A stretch of DNA of 64,000 nucleotides from Salinicoccus cyprini (GCF_007713705.1 NZ_VMSJ01000003.1:186001-250000), one strand, 5' to 3'. Shown: positions 25,237 through 34,874, counted from the stretch's first letter. Translations and numbers: made by a program. Notes: generated by a model from the sequence alone, not told the origin.

Positions 25237-27309
25237 ATGCAAATTCTATCATTTGAAGAGGAAGCCAGGCATCTCGGCTTCATCACAGATTTCCTGAAAG
25301 TATTCAGAGCCGATCTCGAGATGAGACAGGGCCGCACCGCAGAGGGCATCGTCGGCACAAGATACGAGATCAACGAAAACATCTCGAATGCCATCGACTT
25401 TGAAGACGGCAACGTCATGGAATTCGTGCAGATGCTGCCGGAGATCAGAACGACTGAAATGAACTTCAACTATATTCATACAATGCTCGAACGGACGAAA
25501 CGCATGATTCCAAAGCCGTATTTCGGCAAGATCACTGTCGATGGCGAAGCGATCTATATCGGTACCGGCACAATCAAGAACAAGGATAATGACATCCTGA
25601 TCTATGACTGGCGGACCCCTGTTGCGAGCCTGTTCTATGAGAACCGGACCGGTGATCTGTCATATATCATCCCTGACGGCAGCAGAATCGATGCCACCGT
25701 CGAACAGAGGCGGCAGTTCATCATCGAAGACGGCACGCTCGTCAACATGTTCGACAGCGACATGTATATCGGTGATGAAATTCTCCAGAACATGATCACC
25801 GACTCATCACAGTCCCGGCTGAAGAATATCGTTTCGACCATCCAGCAGGAGCAGAATGACATCATACGGCTGCCCCTCTCTAGGGACACCCTTGTATACG
25901 GTCCACCGGGCAGCGGGAAGACATCCCTTGCGATGCAGCGGATCGCCTACCTTCTGTACCAGCACAAGAACACGCTCAACCCTGAAAATATACTGCTCGT
26001 ATCCCCCAATGAAGTATTCAACGACTACTTGTCGGACGTACTGCCGGAGCTCGGCGAGAACCATGTCAAAAATACGACATTCTATCGTCTGCTGTCGCGC
26101 TTCCCCTACTTCAAAGGCAGAAACTTCGAGCACGTCTATGAGAACATACGCCGCCTGAGGGAGAGCGACTCCGGTCACGCCATATACGAATATAAAAATT
26201 CAATCGACTACTTCAGCACCCTTCATCAGTTCATCCAGTCGCTCGGTGAAGCGGGCATGGAATTCAGAAACCTCGTCGGAGAGAATGGCATGTTCTATAC
26301 AAAGGAGGGGCTTGCCCACATCTTCTACAATGAACTCTCCGCCCATCCGGTCCGCAGAAGGCTCGCCAAGATGCAGGAGCGTCTGCTGTCCCGCTACACC
26401 GAGGAAATCAGAAGGCTGACGGAGGAACGGTTCAAAGCACTGCATGAGACAAACACGTACATCGGGGAAGAGAACGAACTGAAGAAGGAAGCACATGAAT
26501 ATGCGAAAAAGCAGCTTAGAGTGGTCCACCGTCAGATCTCACTCTTCCGTTTCGTCCATTTCGAGAAGCTGTACCTGAATTCGATTGGCGACAGGAAGTT
26601 CCGCAACCAGACGGTGCGTTCGATCAAGGAGAACGACTTTAAATATGAAGACATTGCACCGCTTCTATATCTCTATATCCATGTGCTCGGCAGGACGGAC
26701 AGGCAGATCCAGCACGTGCTCATCGACGAAGTGCAGGATTATTCCAATATCCAGTACTATGTGATGCGCCATTTCTACCACAAGGCGACATTCACAAGCC
26801 TCGGAGACCCGAATCAGCAGATCCATCCGGGGAGGAAGGACCCGCTCATCGCACGTGACCATACGGAGAAGAGATTGGAACAGTCGTACCGTTCCACCAA
26901 CCAGATCAACGCTTTTCTGAACAGCATCATCCCAGGGTCCATAAAATCCGTATCGGTCGATGGGGATGAGGTGCAGAAGATACGTACAGATGACGAAATC
27001 GAATACGTCAAGGCACTGCTCCGTAATGATGAGCATCCGCAGGTGGCCATCATTACACCGACGCGGGCAGCAGCAGACGCCTACTACAAGGCGCTGGAAT
27101 CGGAATTCCCGCAGATCAAGAACCTCGGGGAGACGGATACACTCTACAACCAGTCGTTCATTGTCCTGCCCTACTATCTGTCGAAAGGGTTCGAATACAA
27201 TACGGTCATCCTGACCAGCGCGCATGATTATGCGGATTCAAAGCATATCCTCTATGTACTCGCATCCCGCGCTACACGGCATCTCCATCTGCTGAATCCG
27301 GAAAGTTAG
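25237..27309 (+). CDS. helD: HelD-type RNA polymerase-associated ATPase/helicase
   Basis: This is a 690-residue UvrD-like SF1 protein. HelD enters RNA polymerase channels and removes stalled polymerase from DNA using ATP. The N-terminal coiled-coil arm spans about residues 1-80. YDWRTPVASLFYE (about 120) is typical of HelD. Walker A is GPPGSGKT (about 222), Walker B is IDEVQDYS (about 497), then LGDPNQQIHP and RSTNQI. Two RecA-like halves flank a helical insert. AAGGAGG before ATG 25237 sets the start, 24 bp inside a longer frame. A role in recovery from transcription stress or rifamycin tolerance is known for relatives. Confidence 0.88.
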   Translation: MQILSFEEEARHLGFITDFLKVFRADLEMRQGRTAEGIVGTRYEINENISNAIDFEDGNVMEFVQMLPEIRTTEMNFNYIHTMLERTKRMIPKPYFGKITVDGEAIYIGTGTIKNKDNDILIYDWRTPVASLFYENRTGDLSYIIPDGSRIDATVEQRRQFIIEDGTLVNMFDSDMYIGDEILQNMITDSSQSRLKNIVSTIQQEQNDIIRLPLSRDTLVYGPPGSGKTSLAMQRIAYLLYQHKNTLNPENILLVSPNEVFNDYLSDVLPELGENHVKNTTFYRLLSRFPYFKGRNFEHVYENIRRLRESDSGHAIYEYKNSIDYFSTLHQFIQSLGEAGMEFRNLVGENGMFYTKEGLAHIFYNELSAHPVRRRLAKMQERLLSRYTEEIRRLTEERFKALHETNTYIGEENELKKEAHEYAKKQLRVVHRQISLFRFVHFEKLYLNSIGDRKFRNQTVRSIKENDFKYEDIAPLLYLYIHVLGRTDRQIQHVLIDEVQDYSNIQYYVMRHFYHKATFTSLGDPNQQIHPGRKDPLIARDHTEKRLEQSYRSTNQINAFLNSIIPGSIKSVSVDGDEVQKIRTDDEIEYVKALLRNDEHPQVAIITPTRAAADAYYKALESEFPQIKNLGETDTLYNQSFIVLPYYLSKGFEYNTVILTSAHDYADSKHILYVLASRATRHLHLLNPES

Positions 27310-27329
27310 AAATATCCAATATATCCTAC

Positions 27330-27358
27330 TTTACAAGTATGTTTTAATCCATTATAAT
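27330..27358 (+). promoter_or_regulatory. Sigma-A promoter of tcyP
   Basis: TTTACA (27330-27335) and TATAAT (27353-27358) have a 17-bp spacer, 37 bp ahead of the start codon. No CymR or T-box element is obvious. Confidence 0.65.
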
Positions 27359-27395
27359 AGTTCTACTTGATTACAAATTCAAAGGAGATAACATA

Positions 27396-28787
27396 ATGGA
27401 TGCATTACTTGTCATAATCAACCTCATTGCATTCCTGCTGCTGATCGGTGCACTCGTTGTGCTGAAGCGCCGGAATGTGAAATTTTCCTACCGTGTAATG
27501 ATCGGGCTGCTGATCGGGCTCGTATTCGGTGCAGCACTGCAGCTCATCTACGGCGTTGAAAACACCGTCATTACAACTACGATGGACTGGGTCGCCATCG
27601 TCGGCAGCGGATTCGTCAGACTGCTGCAGATGATCGTCATGCCGCTGATCTTCATCTCGATCCTGAGTGCTTTTGCGAAAATGGACATCCAGGAGAAATT
27701 CCTGAAATCCGGTCTCAAGATCATCGGTATCCTGCTCGGCACAACAGCCATCGCCGCTGCGATCGGCATCACTACAGCACTCGTCTTCAATCTGGATGCT
27801 TCCAGCCTGAACCTGGGTGAAGCGGAAAACGAACGTGCACTGTCACTGGAAAGCACTGCTTCCGAAGTACAGGATCAGACACTGCCACAGCAGCTCGTTT
27901 CCCTGCTGCCGGCCAATCCGTTCCTTGACTTCACCGGAGATCGTGCAACTTCCACGATTGCTGTCGTATTCTTCGCCATATTCCTTGGCGTAAGCTTCGT
28001 CCGTCTCATGCAACGCAACCCGGAAAGTGGCGACAAGATCAGACAGGGTCTCATTGCCCTGAACGACTGGGTCATGCAGCTTGTCAAACTGGTACTGGCT
28101 CTGACACCATATGGTATCCTTGCCATCATGACATCCACCGTCGCAACAAGTGATTTCCAGGCCATCTACGATCTTGGACTGTTCGTCATTGCTTCCTACG
28201 CAGCACTGATCACGATGTACATCATCCACCTGCTGCTGATCTCACTCACGGGACTGAATCCGGTGCAGTACTTCAAGAAAACATCCGAAGCACTGCTGTT
28301 TGCCTTCACTTCCCGCTCGAGTGCAGGTACACTGCCACTCAACATACAGACGCAGCGTACTAGACTTGGCATTCCTGCAAGCATCGCCAACTTCTCAGGC
28401 AGCTTCGGGCTGTCCATCGGACAGAACGGCTGCGCAGGCATCTACCCAGCAATGCTCGGCATCATGATTGCCCCGGCCGCCGGTGTTGAAATCAACGCGC
28501 AGTTCATCCTGACACTGATCGCTGTGACCGTCATTGCTTCACTCGGTATTGCAGGTGTTGGTGGCGGTGCAACATTTGCAGCCATTATCGTCCTGTCCAC
28601 GATGAATCTGCCGGTCGCACTGGCCGCTGTCCTCATCTCCATCGAACCACTGATCGACATGGGCAGAACCGCACTCAATGTCAACGGTTCAATGACAGCA
28701 GGCACCATTACTGCCAAAACGAACGGCACACTGGACAAGAGCGTATATAATGATGAAAACTATGGTGAGCTTGCAGCAGAAGCATAA
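27396..28787 (+). CDS. tcyP: L-cystine symporter, DAACS family
   Basis: This is a 463-residue sodium- or proton-coupled carrier for cystine in the membrane. The family's two re-entrant regions are present: RSSAGTLPLNIQTQ near residue 308 and GQNGCAGIYPAML near residue 350. About eight helices surround them, and the segment IEPLIDMGRTALNVNGS (about 415) carries the Asp and Asn used in binding. Length and order match TcyP of Bacillus. AAGGAGA precedes the ATG. It is a single gene with its own promoter and terminator. Confidence 0.92.
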   Translation: MDALLVIINLIAFLLLIGALVVLKRRNVKFSYRVMIGLLIGLVFGAALQLIYGVENTVITTTMDWVAIVGSGFVRLLQMIVMPLIFISILSAFAKMDIQEKFLKSGLKIIGILLGTTAIAAAIGITTALVFNLDASSLNLGEAENERALSLESTASEVQDQTLPQQLVSLLPANPFLDFTGDRATSTIAVVFFAIFLGVSFVRLMQRNPESGDKIRQGLIALNDWVMQLVKLVLALTPYGILAIMTSTVATSDFQAIYDLGLFVIASYAALITMYIIHLLLISLTGLNPVQYFKKTSEALLFAFTSRSSAGTLPLNIQTQRTRLGIPASIANFSGSFGLSIGQNGCAGIYPAMLGIMIAPAAGVEINAQFILTLIAVTVIASLGIAGVGGGATFAAIIVLSTMNLPVALAAVLISIEPLIDMGRTALNVNGSMTAGTITAKTNGTLDKSVYNDENYGELAAEA

Positions 28788-28793
28788 TATCAG

Positions 28794-28820
28794 CCGGTAC
28801 CCTTATGGTACCGGTTTTTC
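28794..28820 (+). terminator. Intrinsic terminator after tcyP
   Basis: CCGGTACC and GGTACCGG form the stem, followed by TTTTTCTTTT. Confidence 0.85.
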
Positions 28821-29163
28821 TTTTGAAATTTTTTAATCTTTAATTTCAAAAAATATTACTTCTAATTTGTGATTGTATTACAGAAGAAACACTTCTTTGA
28901 CATAGCCGCCTTCCCCTATCCCCCTACCGTCTCCACTGAGAAGAAGATTCAACCGCAATGATACCAACGATATGGCTTATGTTCACTTTTTATCAAAAGT
29001 ATCCTTAATCCTTGCTGCTCCTCCATTTTAATGCGTTATGCATTGAACACTTAAAAATAAATTACTGATTATTACTACTTCTCCATAGCATTTCACTTCT
29101 TCTTTGATATAATGTAGTCATAAATGAATATTCACAATATTATATATGAACGGGGGATGTAGC
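28821..29163. other. Intergenic region ahead of the sugar-binding lipoprotein gene
   Basis: No gene is seen. A TATAAT at 29108-29113 lies 51 bp before the next start and is the likely -10 element, but its -35 is poor, so activation may be needed. I found no clear catabolite-responsive element. Confidence 0.4.
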
Positions 29164-30525
29164 ATGAAGAAATATTTACTGCTTATTGTCATGTCGATAC
29201 TACTGCTGAGCGCCTGTGGTGGTTTTCAGATTGGAGGCGGTTCTGAGGAGCCGGCTTCTACGGAGACCGACAATGCTTCAGGGGATACTGCTGACAGCGG
29301 CTCCGAAGCATCTGGAAGCGGAGAAAAGATTACACTTGATTTCTGGACTTTCTGGGGCTCAGAACAAAGACGCCCAATCGTCGATCAGATCATAGAGGAC
29401 TTCAATAATTCCCAGGAGGAAATAGAAGTCCAGCATACTTACGTGCCTTGGGGAGACATCTGGACGAAGAACCTTGCGGCCATTGCTGCAGGAGATCCGC
29501 CCGATGTCATCATCAACGACATCAACACGGTGAAGCTGAGAGCCCAGGAAGGACAGATGGAGCCACTCACAGAATTCGTCGATGAAGAGGTGCAGAACCG
29601 CTTCTACGATCAGATGGCAGAAGCGACGATGGTCGACGGCGAAATGTATGCCCTGCCTTTCAACACCGACACGCAGATTCTTTTCTACAACAAGGATCTG
29701 TTCGAAGAGGCGGGACTTGATCCTGAAGACCCACCATCCACATGGGCAGAGATGGAAGAATATGCTGCTGCACTTGATGTGCAGGAAGGGGAAAGCTACG
29801 AAACCATCGGATTCTACCCGCTTATCGGCCCGGGTTCCGATCTATGGATGCTGAATGCCCTGGGTGAAAACTACATCGATGAGGAAGGCAATGTATCCAT
29901 CGATACTGAGCCTGTCCACGATACATTCAACTGGATACTCGAACAGAAGAATAAATACGGCGAAAATACGATCACGTCCATCAATTCGCAGTTTGAAAAT
30001 GCCCAGCAGGATCCATTCATGGCGGGCAATATCGCGATGATGGTACAGAATGCCAACTACTATGTACAACTCAGGGACTTCGGGCAGGATCTGAACTTCG
30101 GAGTGGCACCACTGCCTGAGAAGGAAGAAGGCAATGGCCATACATCATGGGGTGGCGGATTTGTAGCTGAAGTGCCGAGCGGCGCCAAAAATCCGGAAGC
30201 TTCCTACCAGTTCATCGAATTCCTGACAAACCATGATACACAGCTCTACTGGGCGGAAAACAACTTCGACCTTGTCGCAAACCAGGAAGCTGCCATGGCT
30301 GCAGCTGAAAGCGAAGAATTCAGCGAAGCCGGCCAGGAAGTCTATTCACTTATGGTCGAGAACATGGATAATACACTGCTGACACCACAGCCGCTCGTTG
30401 CACCGGATTACGCCAGCACCATCAACCCGACCTTCGAATCCATCATCAGTGAAGACACCACAGTCGAAGCAGGACTCGAAAAGGCGCAGTCCGACCTTGA
30501 ACGCATAGTCGAAAACAACAGATAG
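29164..30525 (+). CDS. Carbohydrate ABC transporter solute-binding lipoprotein
   Basis: This is a 453-residue extracellular sugar-binding protein (SBP family 1). The signal ends LLSAC (Cys18) and an acidic, Ser-rich linker runs to about residue 55. The mature part begins ITLDFWTFWGSEQRR. ALPFNTDTQILFYNKDLFEEAGLDPE is the typical hinge region, and the W/Y-rich positions suggest ring stacking with a sugar. GGGGGATG before ATG 29164 sets the start, 18 bp inside a longer frame. It leads an operon with two permeases 8 and 4 bp apart but no ATPase. The sugar cannot be named. Confidence 0.9.
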   Translation: MKKYLLLIVMSILLLSACGGFQIGGGSEEPASTETDNASGDTADSGSEASGSGEKITLDFWTFWGSEQRRPIVDQIIEDFNNSQEEIEVQHTYVPWGDIWTKNLAAIAAGDPPDVIINDINTVKLRAQEGQMEPLTEFVDEEVQNRFYDQMAEATMVDGEMYALPFNTDTQILFYNKDLFEEAGLDPEDPPSTWAEMEEYAAALDVQEGESYETIGFYPLIGPGSDLWMLNALGENYIDEEGNVSIDTEPVHDTFNWILEQKNKYGENTITSINSQFENAQQDPFMAGNIAMMVQNANYYVQLRDFGQDLNFGVAPLPEKEEGNGHTSWGGGFVAEVPSGAKNPEASYQFIEFLTNHDTQLYWAENNFDLVANQEAAMAAAESEEFSEAGQEVYSLMVENMDNTLLTPQPLVAPDYASTINPTFESIISEDTTVEAGLEKAQSDLERIVENNR

Positions 30526-30533
30526 GTGATTTC

Positions 30534-31421
30534 ATGTATAAAAAGAAAGAGAATCTGTATGGGTACTTGTTCATACTGCCATGGATCATCGGTTTTGTGG
30601 GGCTGACACTCGGCCCCCTCCTTTTTTCTCTATATGGCAGTTTTACAAACTACAATGTAACCTCACAGATGGATTTTATCGGTTTCCAGAACTACAAGGA
30701 ACTCTTCATGTATGACGACCTGTTCTGGACATCACTCTATAATACGATGTACTTCGTCATCTTCTCGGTTCCGCTGACTACAATGATCGCCATACTGATA
30801 TCGACTCTGATGAACCAGAATATCCGTGGCATGAGGGTGTTCCGCACCATCTACTACCTGCCGGCCATACTGTCCGGTGTCGGTGTCTACCTGCTGTGGA
30901 TGCAGCTGCTCGACCCGTCTACAGGACTGGTCAACCAGTTTCTCGGCCTATTCGGCATCGAAGGCCCAAACTGGCTGTTCGACCCCGAATGGTCTAAGCC
31001 GTCCCTTATCATCATGAAGCTCTGGAGTGCCGGTGGCAGCATGCTGCTGTATCTTGCCGCTATGCAGGGCGTATCAAAAGCACTCTATGAGGCGGCCATC
31101 ATGGATGGCGCTTCCCGTGTGCAGATGTTCTTCAAGATTACGCTGCCCATGATCACACCGATCATCTTTTTCGATATCGTCACCAGCACAATCGGTGCTT
31201 TCCAGATATTCCAGGAAGCCTATGTAATGAGCTCCGACAACTCCGGCGCACCGCAGAACTCGCTCCTGTTCTACAATCTTTACATGTGGATCAACGCCTT
31301 CAACCTATTTGATATGGGATATGCGATGGCGATGTCGTGGATACTGTTCATCATCGTACTCGTCCTGACCATCATCAATTTCTGGTTGGCCAGACGCTGG
31401 GTGCACTATGAGGGGGAATGA
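30534..31421 (+). CDS. Carbohydrate ABC transporter permease, MalF-type
   Basis: This is a 295-residue inner subunit with six helices. The EAA loop that docks on the ATPase reads EAAIMDGASRVQMFFKITLPMI (about residues 182-203). It starts 8 bp after the binding-protein gene, with AGGTGATTTC as ribosome site. It would pair with the next permease to form the channel. Confidence 0.92.
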   Translation: MYKKKENLYGYLFILPWIIGFVGLTLGPLLFSLYGSFTNYNVTSQMDFIGFQNYKELFMYDDLFWTSLYNTMYFVIFSVPLTTMIAILISTLMNQNIRGMRVFRTIYYLPAILSGVGVYLLWMQLLDPSTGLVNQFLGLFGIEGPNWLFDPEWSKPSLIIMKLWSAGGSMLLYLAAMQGVSKALYEAAIMDGASRVQMFFKITLPMITPIIFFDIVTSTIGAFQIFQEAYVMSSDNSGAPQNSLLFYNLYMWINAFNLFDMGYAMAMSWILFIIVLVLTIINFWLARRWVHYEGE

Positions 31422-31425
31422 CTGA

Positions 31426-32268
31426 ATGTACAACTCCAATAAGATGAAGTTCTGGAGATCTTTCAACTTCGTTCTTCTCATCGTCGGCAGCCTGTTCATG
31501 GTTGCACCGCTGTTCTGGATGGTTTCCATATCACTGAAGTCGATGGAGGAGATCTATCGCGGGGAATTCACTTTCATCCCCCAGGATATACATTTTTCGA
31601 ACTTTGTCGACATATTCCAGGCGGCACCATTCCTGACCTATTTCGTCAATACTTCCGTCATTACCGTATTTGTGGTACTGGCCAATGTTTTCGTCAATGC
31701 CTTCATTGCGTACGGCTTTGCGAAAATAAGCTTCAAAGGCCGGGACAAACTGTTCATTCTTGTTCTGTCGACCATGATGCTGCCGGGATTCATTACACTG
31801 ATTCCCCAATACGTCATATTCGCAAAACTGGGACTGGTGAACACATACTATCCATTGGTTCTGCCTTCATTCTTCGGCAGTGCGTTCAACATATTCCTGC
31901 TGCGTCAGTTCTTCAAAAGTGTACCGAACAGCATGATCGAAGCCGCCAGGATGGAAGGTGCCAACCACTTCCATATATTTTTCAAGATTGCCCTGCCGAT
32001 GATCAAGCCGGCACTGTTTACAGTCGCAATATTCTCATTCAATGGCGTGTGGAACGACTTCCTCGGCCCACTGCTCTACTTGAATGACGAGTCACTGTAT
32101 ACACTGCAGCTCGGTCTGCAAGTATTCAAGGAGCAGTCGAGTACACAATGGAACTATCTGATGGCCGGTTCACTGCTCGTCCTTCTGCCTGTCATACTTC
32201 TGTTCTTCTTTTTCCAGAAGTATTTCATCCAGGGGTCGAACATACTCGGTCAGACGGAAGACAAATAG
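31426..32268 (+). CDS. Carbohydrate ABC transporter permease, MalG-type
   Basis: This is a 280-residue subunit with six helices and the EAA loop EAARMEGANHFHIFFKIALPMI near residue 167. It starts 4 bp after the partner permease and is the last gene of the operon. With no ATPase gene here, the complex needs a shared MsmX/UgpC-like ATPase, and one is encoded at 57130-58245 on the other strand. Confidence 0.92.
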   Translation: MYNSNKMKFWRSFNFVLLIVGSLFMVAPLFWMVSISLKSMEEIYRGEFTFIPQDIHFSNFVDIFQAAPFLTYFVNTSVITVFVVLANVFVNAFIAYGFAKISFKGRDKLFILVLSTMMLPGFITLIPQYVIFAKLGLVNTYYPLVLPSFFGSAFNIFLLRQFFKSVPNSMIEAARMEGANHFHIFFKIALPMIKPALFTVAIFSFNGVWNDFLGPLLYLNDESLYTLQLGLQVFKEQSSTQWNYLMAGSLLVLLPVILLFFFFQKYFIQGSNILGQTEDK

Positions 32269-32294
32269 AACGCCCATGGGCGTTCTATTTTTTT
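32268..32294 (+). terminator. Intrinsic terminator of the sugar ABC operon
   Basis: GAACGCCC and GGGCGTTC form the stem, starting in the stop codon of the last permease, and are followed by ATTTTTTTG. Confidence 0.85.
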
Positions 32295-32326
32295 GTTATA
32301 CTGGAGGAAAAATGAGGAGATAGATC

Positions 32327-32722
32327 ATGAAATCAATGAACCCGTTTCTGACGTTCCAAGGCCGTGCTGAAGAGGCGCTCGGCTACTACACTGAAACTTT
32401 CAAGGATGCAGAAGTGCTGCTGCTGCAGAAATACGATGCCGGTACGCCTGAACTTGAGGGCAAAGTGGTCCAGGGGGCCATAAGAATCCACGATCAGCTC
32501 ATCAGAGTGATGGACAGCCAGGTGCCACAGGAGTCCACCTTCACACCGAGCATGTCATTCTTCATTGAATGCGAAACATTCCAGGAGATGGAAATGTACT
32601 ATCGTAAGCTGAAAACCAGGGGTGCCATCCATATGCCGCTCGATGACTACGGATTCTCCAGGCAGTTCGCCTGGATACAGGACCAGTTCGGCGTCACATG
32701 GCAACTGAATCTATCCCAATAA
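32327..32722 (+). CDS. VOC/PhnB-like protein
   Basis: This is a 131-residue protein of the PhnB (3-demethylubiquinone methyltransferase-like) group in the vicinal-oxygen-chelate fold. Typical parts are the start NPFLTFQGRAEEALGYY, FFIECETFQEMEMYYRKL in the middle, and the end FAWIQDQFGVTWQL. No metal-dependent activity can be read with confidence. GAGGAGA precedes the ATG. It stands alone. Confidence 0.8.
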   Translation: MKSMNPFLTFQGRAEEALGYYTETFKDAEVLLLQKYDAGTPELEGKVVQGAIRIHDQLIRVMDSQVPQESTFTPSMSFFIECETFQEMEMYYRKLKTRGAIHMPLDDYGFSRQFAWIQDQFGVTWQLNLSQ

Positions 32723-32724
32723 AA

Positions 32725-32760
32725 AATGACCATCCCTCTTCTGTTTCAGGGATGGTCATT
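32725..32760. terminator. Bidirectional terminator
   Basis: AATGACCATCCCT pairs with AGGGATGGTCATT over a ten-base loop. It lies between the VOC gene and the convergent 45-residue gene. Confidence 0.8.
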
Positions 32761-32770
32761 CATATGGGTT

Positions 32771-32908
32771 TTAGCCGAACATTCTTGCCAGGAAGGATTT
32801 TTTCGTTTTGGCTACTTTCTTCTTCTCGGAAAGATAGATGGAACTCTCAGCCATTCTCTTATACTCTGCCATGCGCAGGTCTGCAGAAGCACGATCTGTT
32901 GAAAACAT
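32771..32908 (-). CDS. 45-residue basic protein
   Basis: The ORF starts at ATG 32908 behind AGGGGGAAATAAA, a good ribosome site, and ends in a TAA 10 bp before a terminator. The product is helical and polar: an Arg/Asp-rich start, AEYKRMAESSIYLSEKKK, then TKKSFLARMFG at the end. The amphipathic C terminus with Phe and Leu could touch membrane or ribosome. Family unknown. The complete set of start, stop, ribosome site and terminator argues for a real gene. Confidence 0.6.
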   Translation of the reverse strand: MFSTDRASADLRMAEYKRMAESSIYLSEKKKVAKTKKSFLARMFG

Positions 32909-33327
32909 TTTATTTCCCCCTAAATTTTTGTAATTTATTTCATTCATACTTTTATTAATATCGTTTAACTTAGGTTAAATATACCATCATAACGCGGTTT
33001 TATCAATTATCATGTGATATATTTACCAAAGTAAATCTATTGATAATTTTTAATAAATTTAATTAAAATATAAAATATATGTAGTATAATTTCAAAGTTA
33101 TCTAAATGATGGAAAAATCATGCCAAAAAATGTATTGTTATACTCCATGTAACCGCTTTTTCTGTTTGTTCGTGCATGTTGTATTTGTTTTCTGAATACA
33201 CACAATTATTGAGATACGATATAAAGTGAAAAAAGTCGTATTTTCGGATATTTTTACCGCTGTCCTGGCTGCATGTATTGTATACTGGATTCAAATACTA
33301 TGAAGAATATGGAAAGGGGTAGAACGC
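32909..33327. other. AT-rich intergenic region
   Basis: No ORF or RNA gene is visible in these 419 bp. It must carry promoters for the 45-residue gene (minus) and the 89-residue gene (plus); GTATACT near 33283 is a possible -10 element for the latter. Confidence 0.35.
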
Positions 33328-33597
33328 ATGTGGTGGATAGTGATGATTGTACTGATCGCTGTGGCGAGCGGTTTCGGCAGCGACTATATGAAGCATAAGC
33401 GGAAAATGGAACAGATCCGCGTCGATGTACTGAATAAGGAGATTGAACTCGAGCAGCTCAGGCAGGAGAACTATCTGCTTGAAAACCGGTCGATGCTCGA
33501 GGAGCTGGAGAAGATCAGAGCAGAAAATCGTCTATCCTATGAGAAGGATGAAAACAGACGCTGGCTGATCGAGGAGACAAAAACAAAAGAGAATTGA
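33328..33597 (+). CDS. Membrane-anchored coiled-coil small protein
   Basis: This is an 89-residue protein after AAAGGGG. An N-terminal helix (about residues 2-17) anchors it, and a charged coiled coil follows from about 20 to 75 (EIELEQLRQENYLLEN, MLEELEKIRAEN). The plan recalls small divisome or stress proteins, but no family is recognised. It is 4 bp from the end of the convergent GNAT gene. Confidence 0.65.
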   Translation: MWWIVMIVLIAVASGFGSDYMKHKRKMEQIRVDVLNKEIELEQLRQENYLLENRSMLEELEKIRAENRLSYEKDENRRWLIEETKTKEN

Positions 33598-33601
33598 ATG
33601 A

Positions 33602-34033
33602 TCAATCCTCTTTGTATTCCATATCAACATGGGGGATGCCATCTTCAAGATGTACATCGGAAGTTGTTTTGAAGCCGAATGACTGATAGAACTTCTCGAG
33701 ATGGGCCTGTCCGTGCAGGTAGATCCGTTCGCCCTGATGATTTTTATGTACAAAGTCCATTGCCTTGTGCATCAGTTCCTGGCCGAGCCCCTCTTTGCGG
33801 CGGTCCTGCCTGACGATGACCCGCCCGATGGATACAGGGTTTTCATGTACGATTCTGAGATAGGCGATGATGCCGGTCTGATCCGTCTTATAGATATGGG
33901 TGCAGTGTGCATCCTTGCCATCGATTTCCTGATAGGGACACTCCTGCTCCACTACAAACACCGCCACCCTCAGCCTGTATATCTCTTCCAGCGTGCGGGT
34001 GTCGAGTGCTTCAAACTTTTTTACATGCCACAT
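33602..34033 (-). CDS. ElaA-like GNAT acetyltransferase
   Basis: This is a 143-residue acetyltransferase. The N terminus LEEIYRLRVAVFVVEQECPYQEIDGKD is the ElaA signature, and the acetyl-CoA site is IGRVIVRQDRRKEGLGQELM. AGGAGG before ATG 34033 sets the start. Substrate unknown. Confidence 0.85.
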   Translation of the reverse strand: MWHVKKFEALDTRTLEEIYRLRVAVFVVEQECPYQEIDGKDAHCTHIYKTDQTGIIAYLRIVHENPVSIGRVIVRQDRRKEGLGQELMHKAMDFVHKNHQGERIYLHGQAHLEKFYQSFGFKTTSDVHLEDGIPHVDMEYKED

Positions 34034-34077
34034 TCGAATGCCTCCTATTTCGGATTTATTCAAATAATACCATAAAA

Positions 34078-34099
34078 GACCGATGCGTGAGCATCGGTC
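34078..34099 (-). terminator. Intrinsic terminator of the azoreductase gene
   Basis: GACCGATGC and GCATCGGTC pair over GTGA, followed on the minus strand by TTTTATGG. Confidence 0.75.
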
Positions 34100-34110
34100 C
34101 TTTGTATATT

Positions 34111-34749
34111 CTATGCAAATTGTGCGTCAAGCTCACGTGCACTTTCACGTACAGTTTCAAGGCCTTCTTCGATGATTCTTGCCGCTTCCTGTGGCATTGC
34201 ATTATGCCCTTCAATAACGACTTCATTAAATATTTCCATTCCGAATACGCCACCGAAGACGGCTTTCATGTAGTTGCTGGACATATCCATGCCGCTCGCT
34301 TCAGGTGTGCTGTAGACGCCACCGCGCGCGTTCAACAGGATGATCTTCTTGTCCGTCATGAGCTGTGCCATGGAACCATCCGCATTGTATTTGAATGTGA
34401 ATCCTGCAGAGTATACATAGTCGATGAACGTCTGGAGACGCGCAGGGATCGTCAGATTCCACAGTGGGAATGCAAATACGATGACATCCGCTTTTTCGAA
34501 TGCGTCCATCGCTTTCTGTTTTGCATCCATCAGACGCTGCTCGCAAGCATCCAATGCTTCTTCGTTCTGGATTTTGCCCAGAGCGCTGAACAGTTCGTGA
34601 CCGATATATGGCATATCTTCTGCAAATACATCGTATGTTTCAATATTGAGGTTTTTATTGTCTTCTGCACCTTCCATGAATGCATCATACATTTTTGTTG
34701 AGATGCCATCAGGACGATTGTTCGCTTTGACTACAAGTACGTTCTTCAT
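34111..34749 (-). CDS. azoR: FMN-dependent NADH-azoreductase
   Basis: This is a 212-residue flavodoxin-like quinone/azo reductase. VKANNRPDGISTKMYDAF binds the FMN phosphate. FAFPLWNLTIPARLQTFIDYV is the conserved dimer and flavin loop, and LLNARGGVYS follows. It would reduce quinones and azo compounds with two electrons, limiting radical formation. AGGCAATATAA precedes the ATG. Single gene. Confidence 0.92.
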   Translation of the reverse strand: MKNVLVVKANNRPDGISTKMYDAFMEGAEDNKNLNIETYDVFAEDMPYIGHELFSALGKIQNEEALDACEQRLMDAKQKAMDAFEKADVIVFAFPLWNLTIPARLQTFIDYVYSAGFTFKYNADGSMAQLMTDKKIILLNARGGVYSTPEASGMDMSSNYMKAVFGGVFGMEIFNEVVIEGHNAMPQEAARIIEEGLETVRESARELDAQFA

Positions 34750-34874
34750 TTATATTGCCTCCAAAAGTGTGTGGTTTGATATCATGCATTTCATATGATA
34801 ACAAAAAGTAATCAGGTTGTAAATAAAAAATGATTGTGTCCACCACTTTATTTCCAATTGAAGATAATATGCTT

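Noticed and set aside
32698-32958. 86-codon + strand frame after the VOC gene
   Set aside because: It runs through a terminator and is antisense to the 45-residue gene, which has the better ribosome site.
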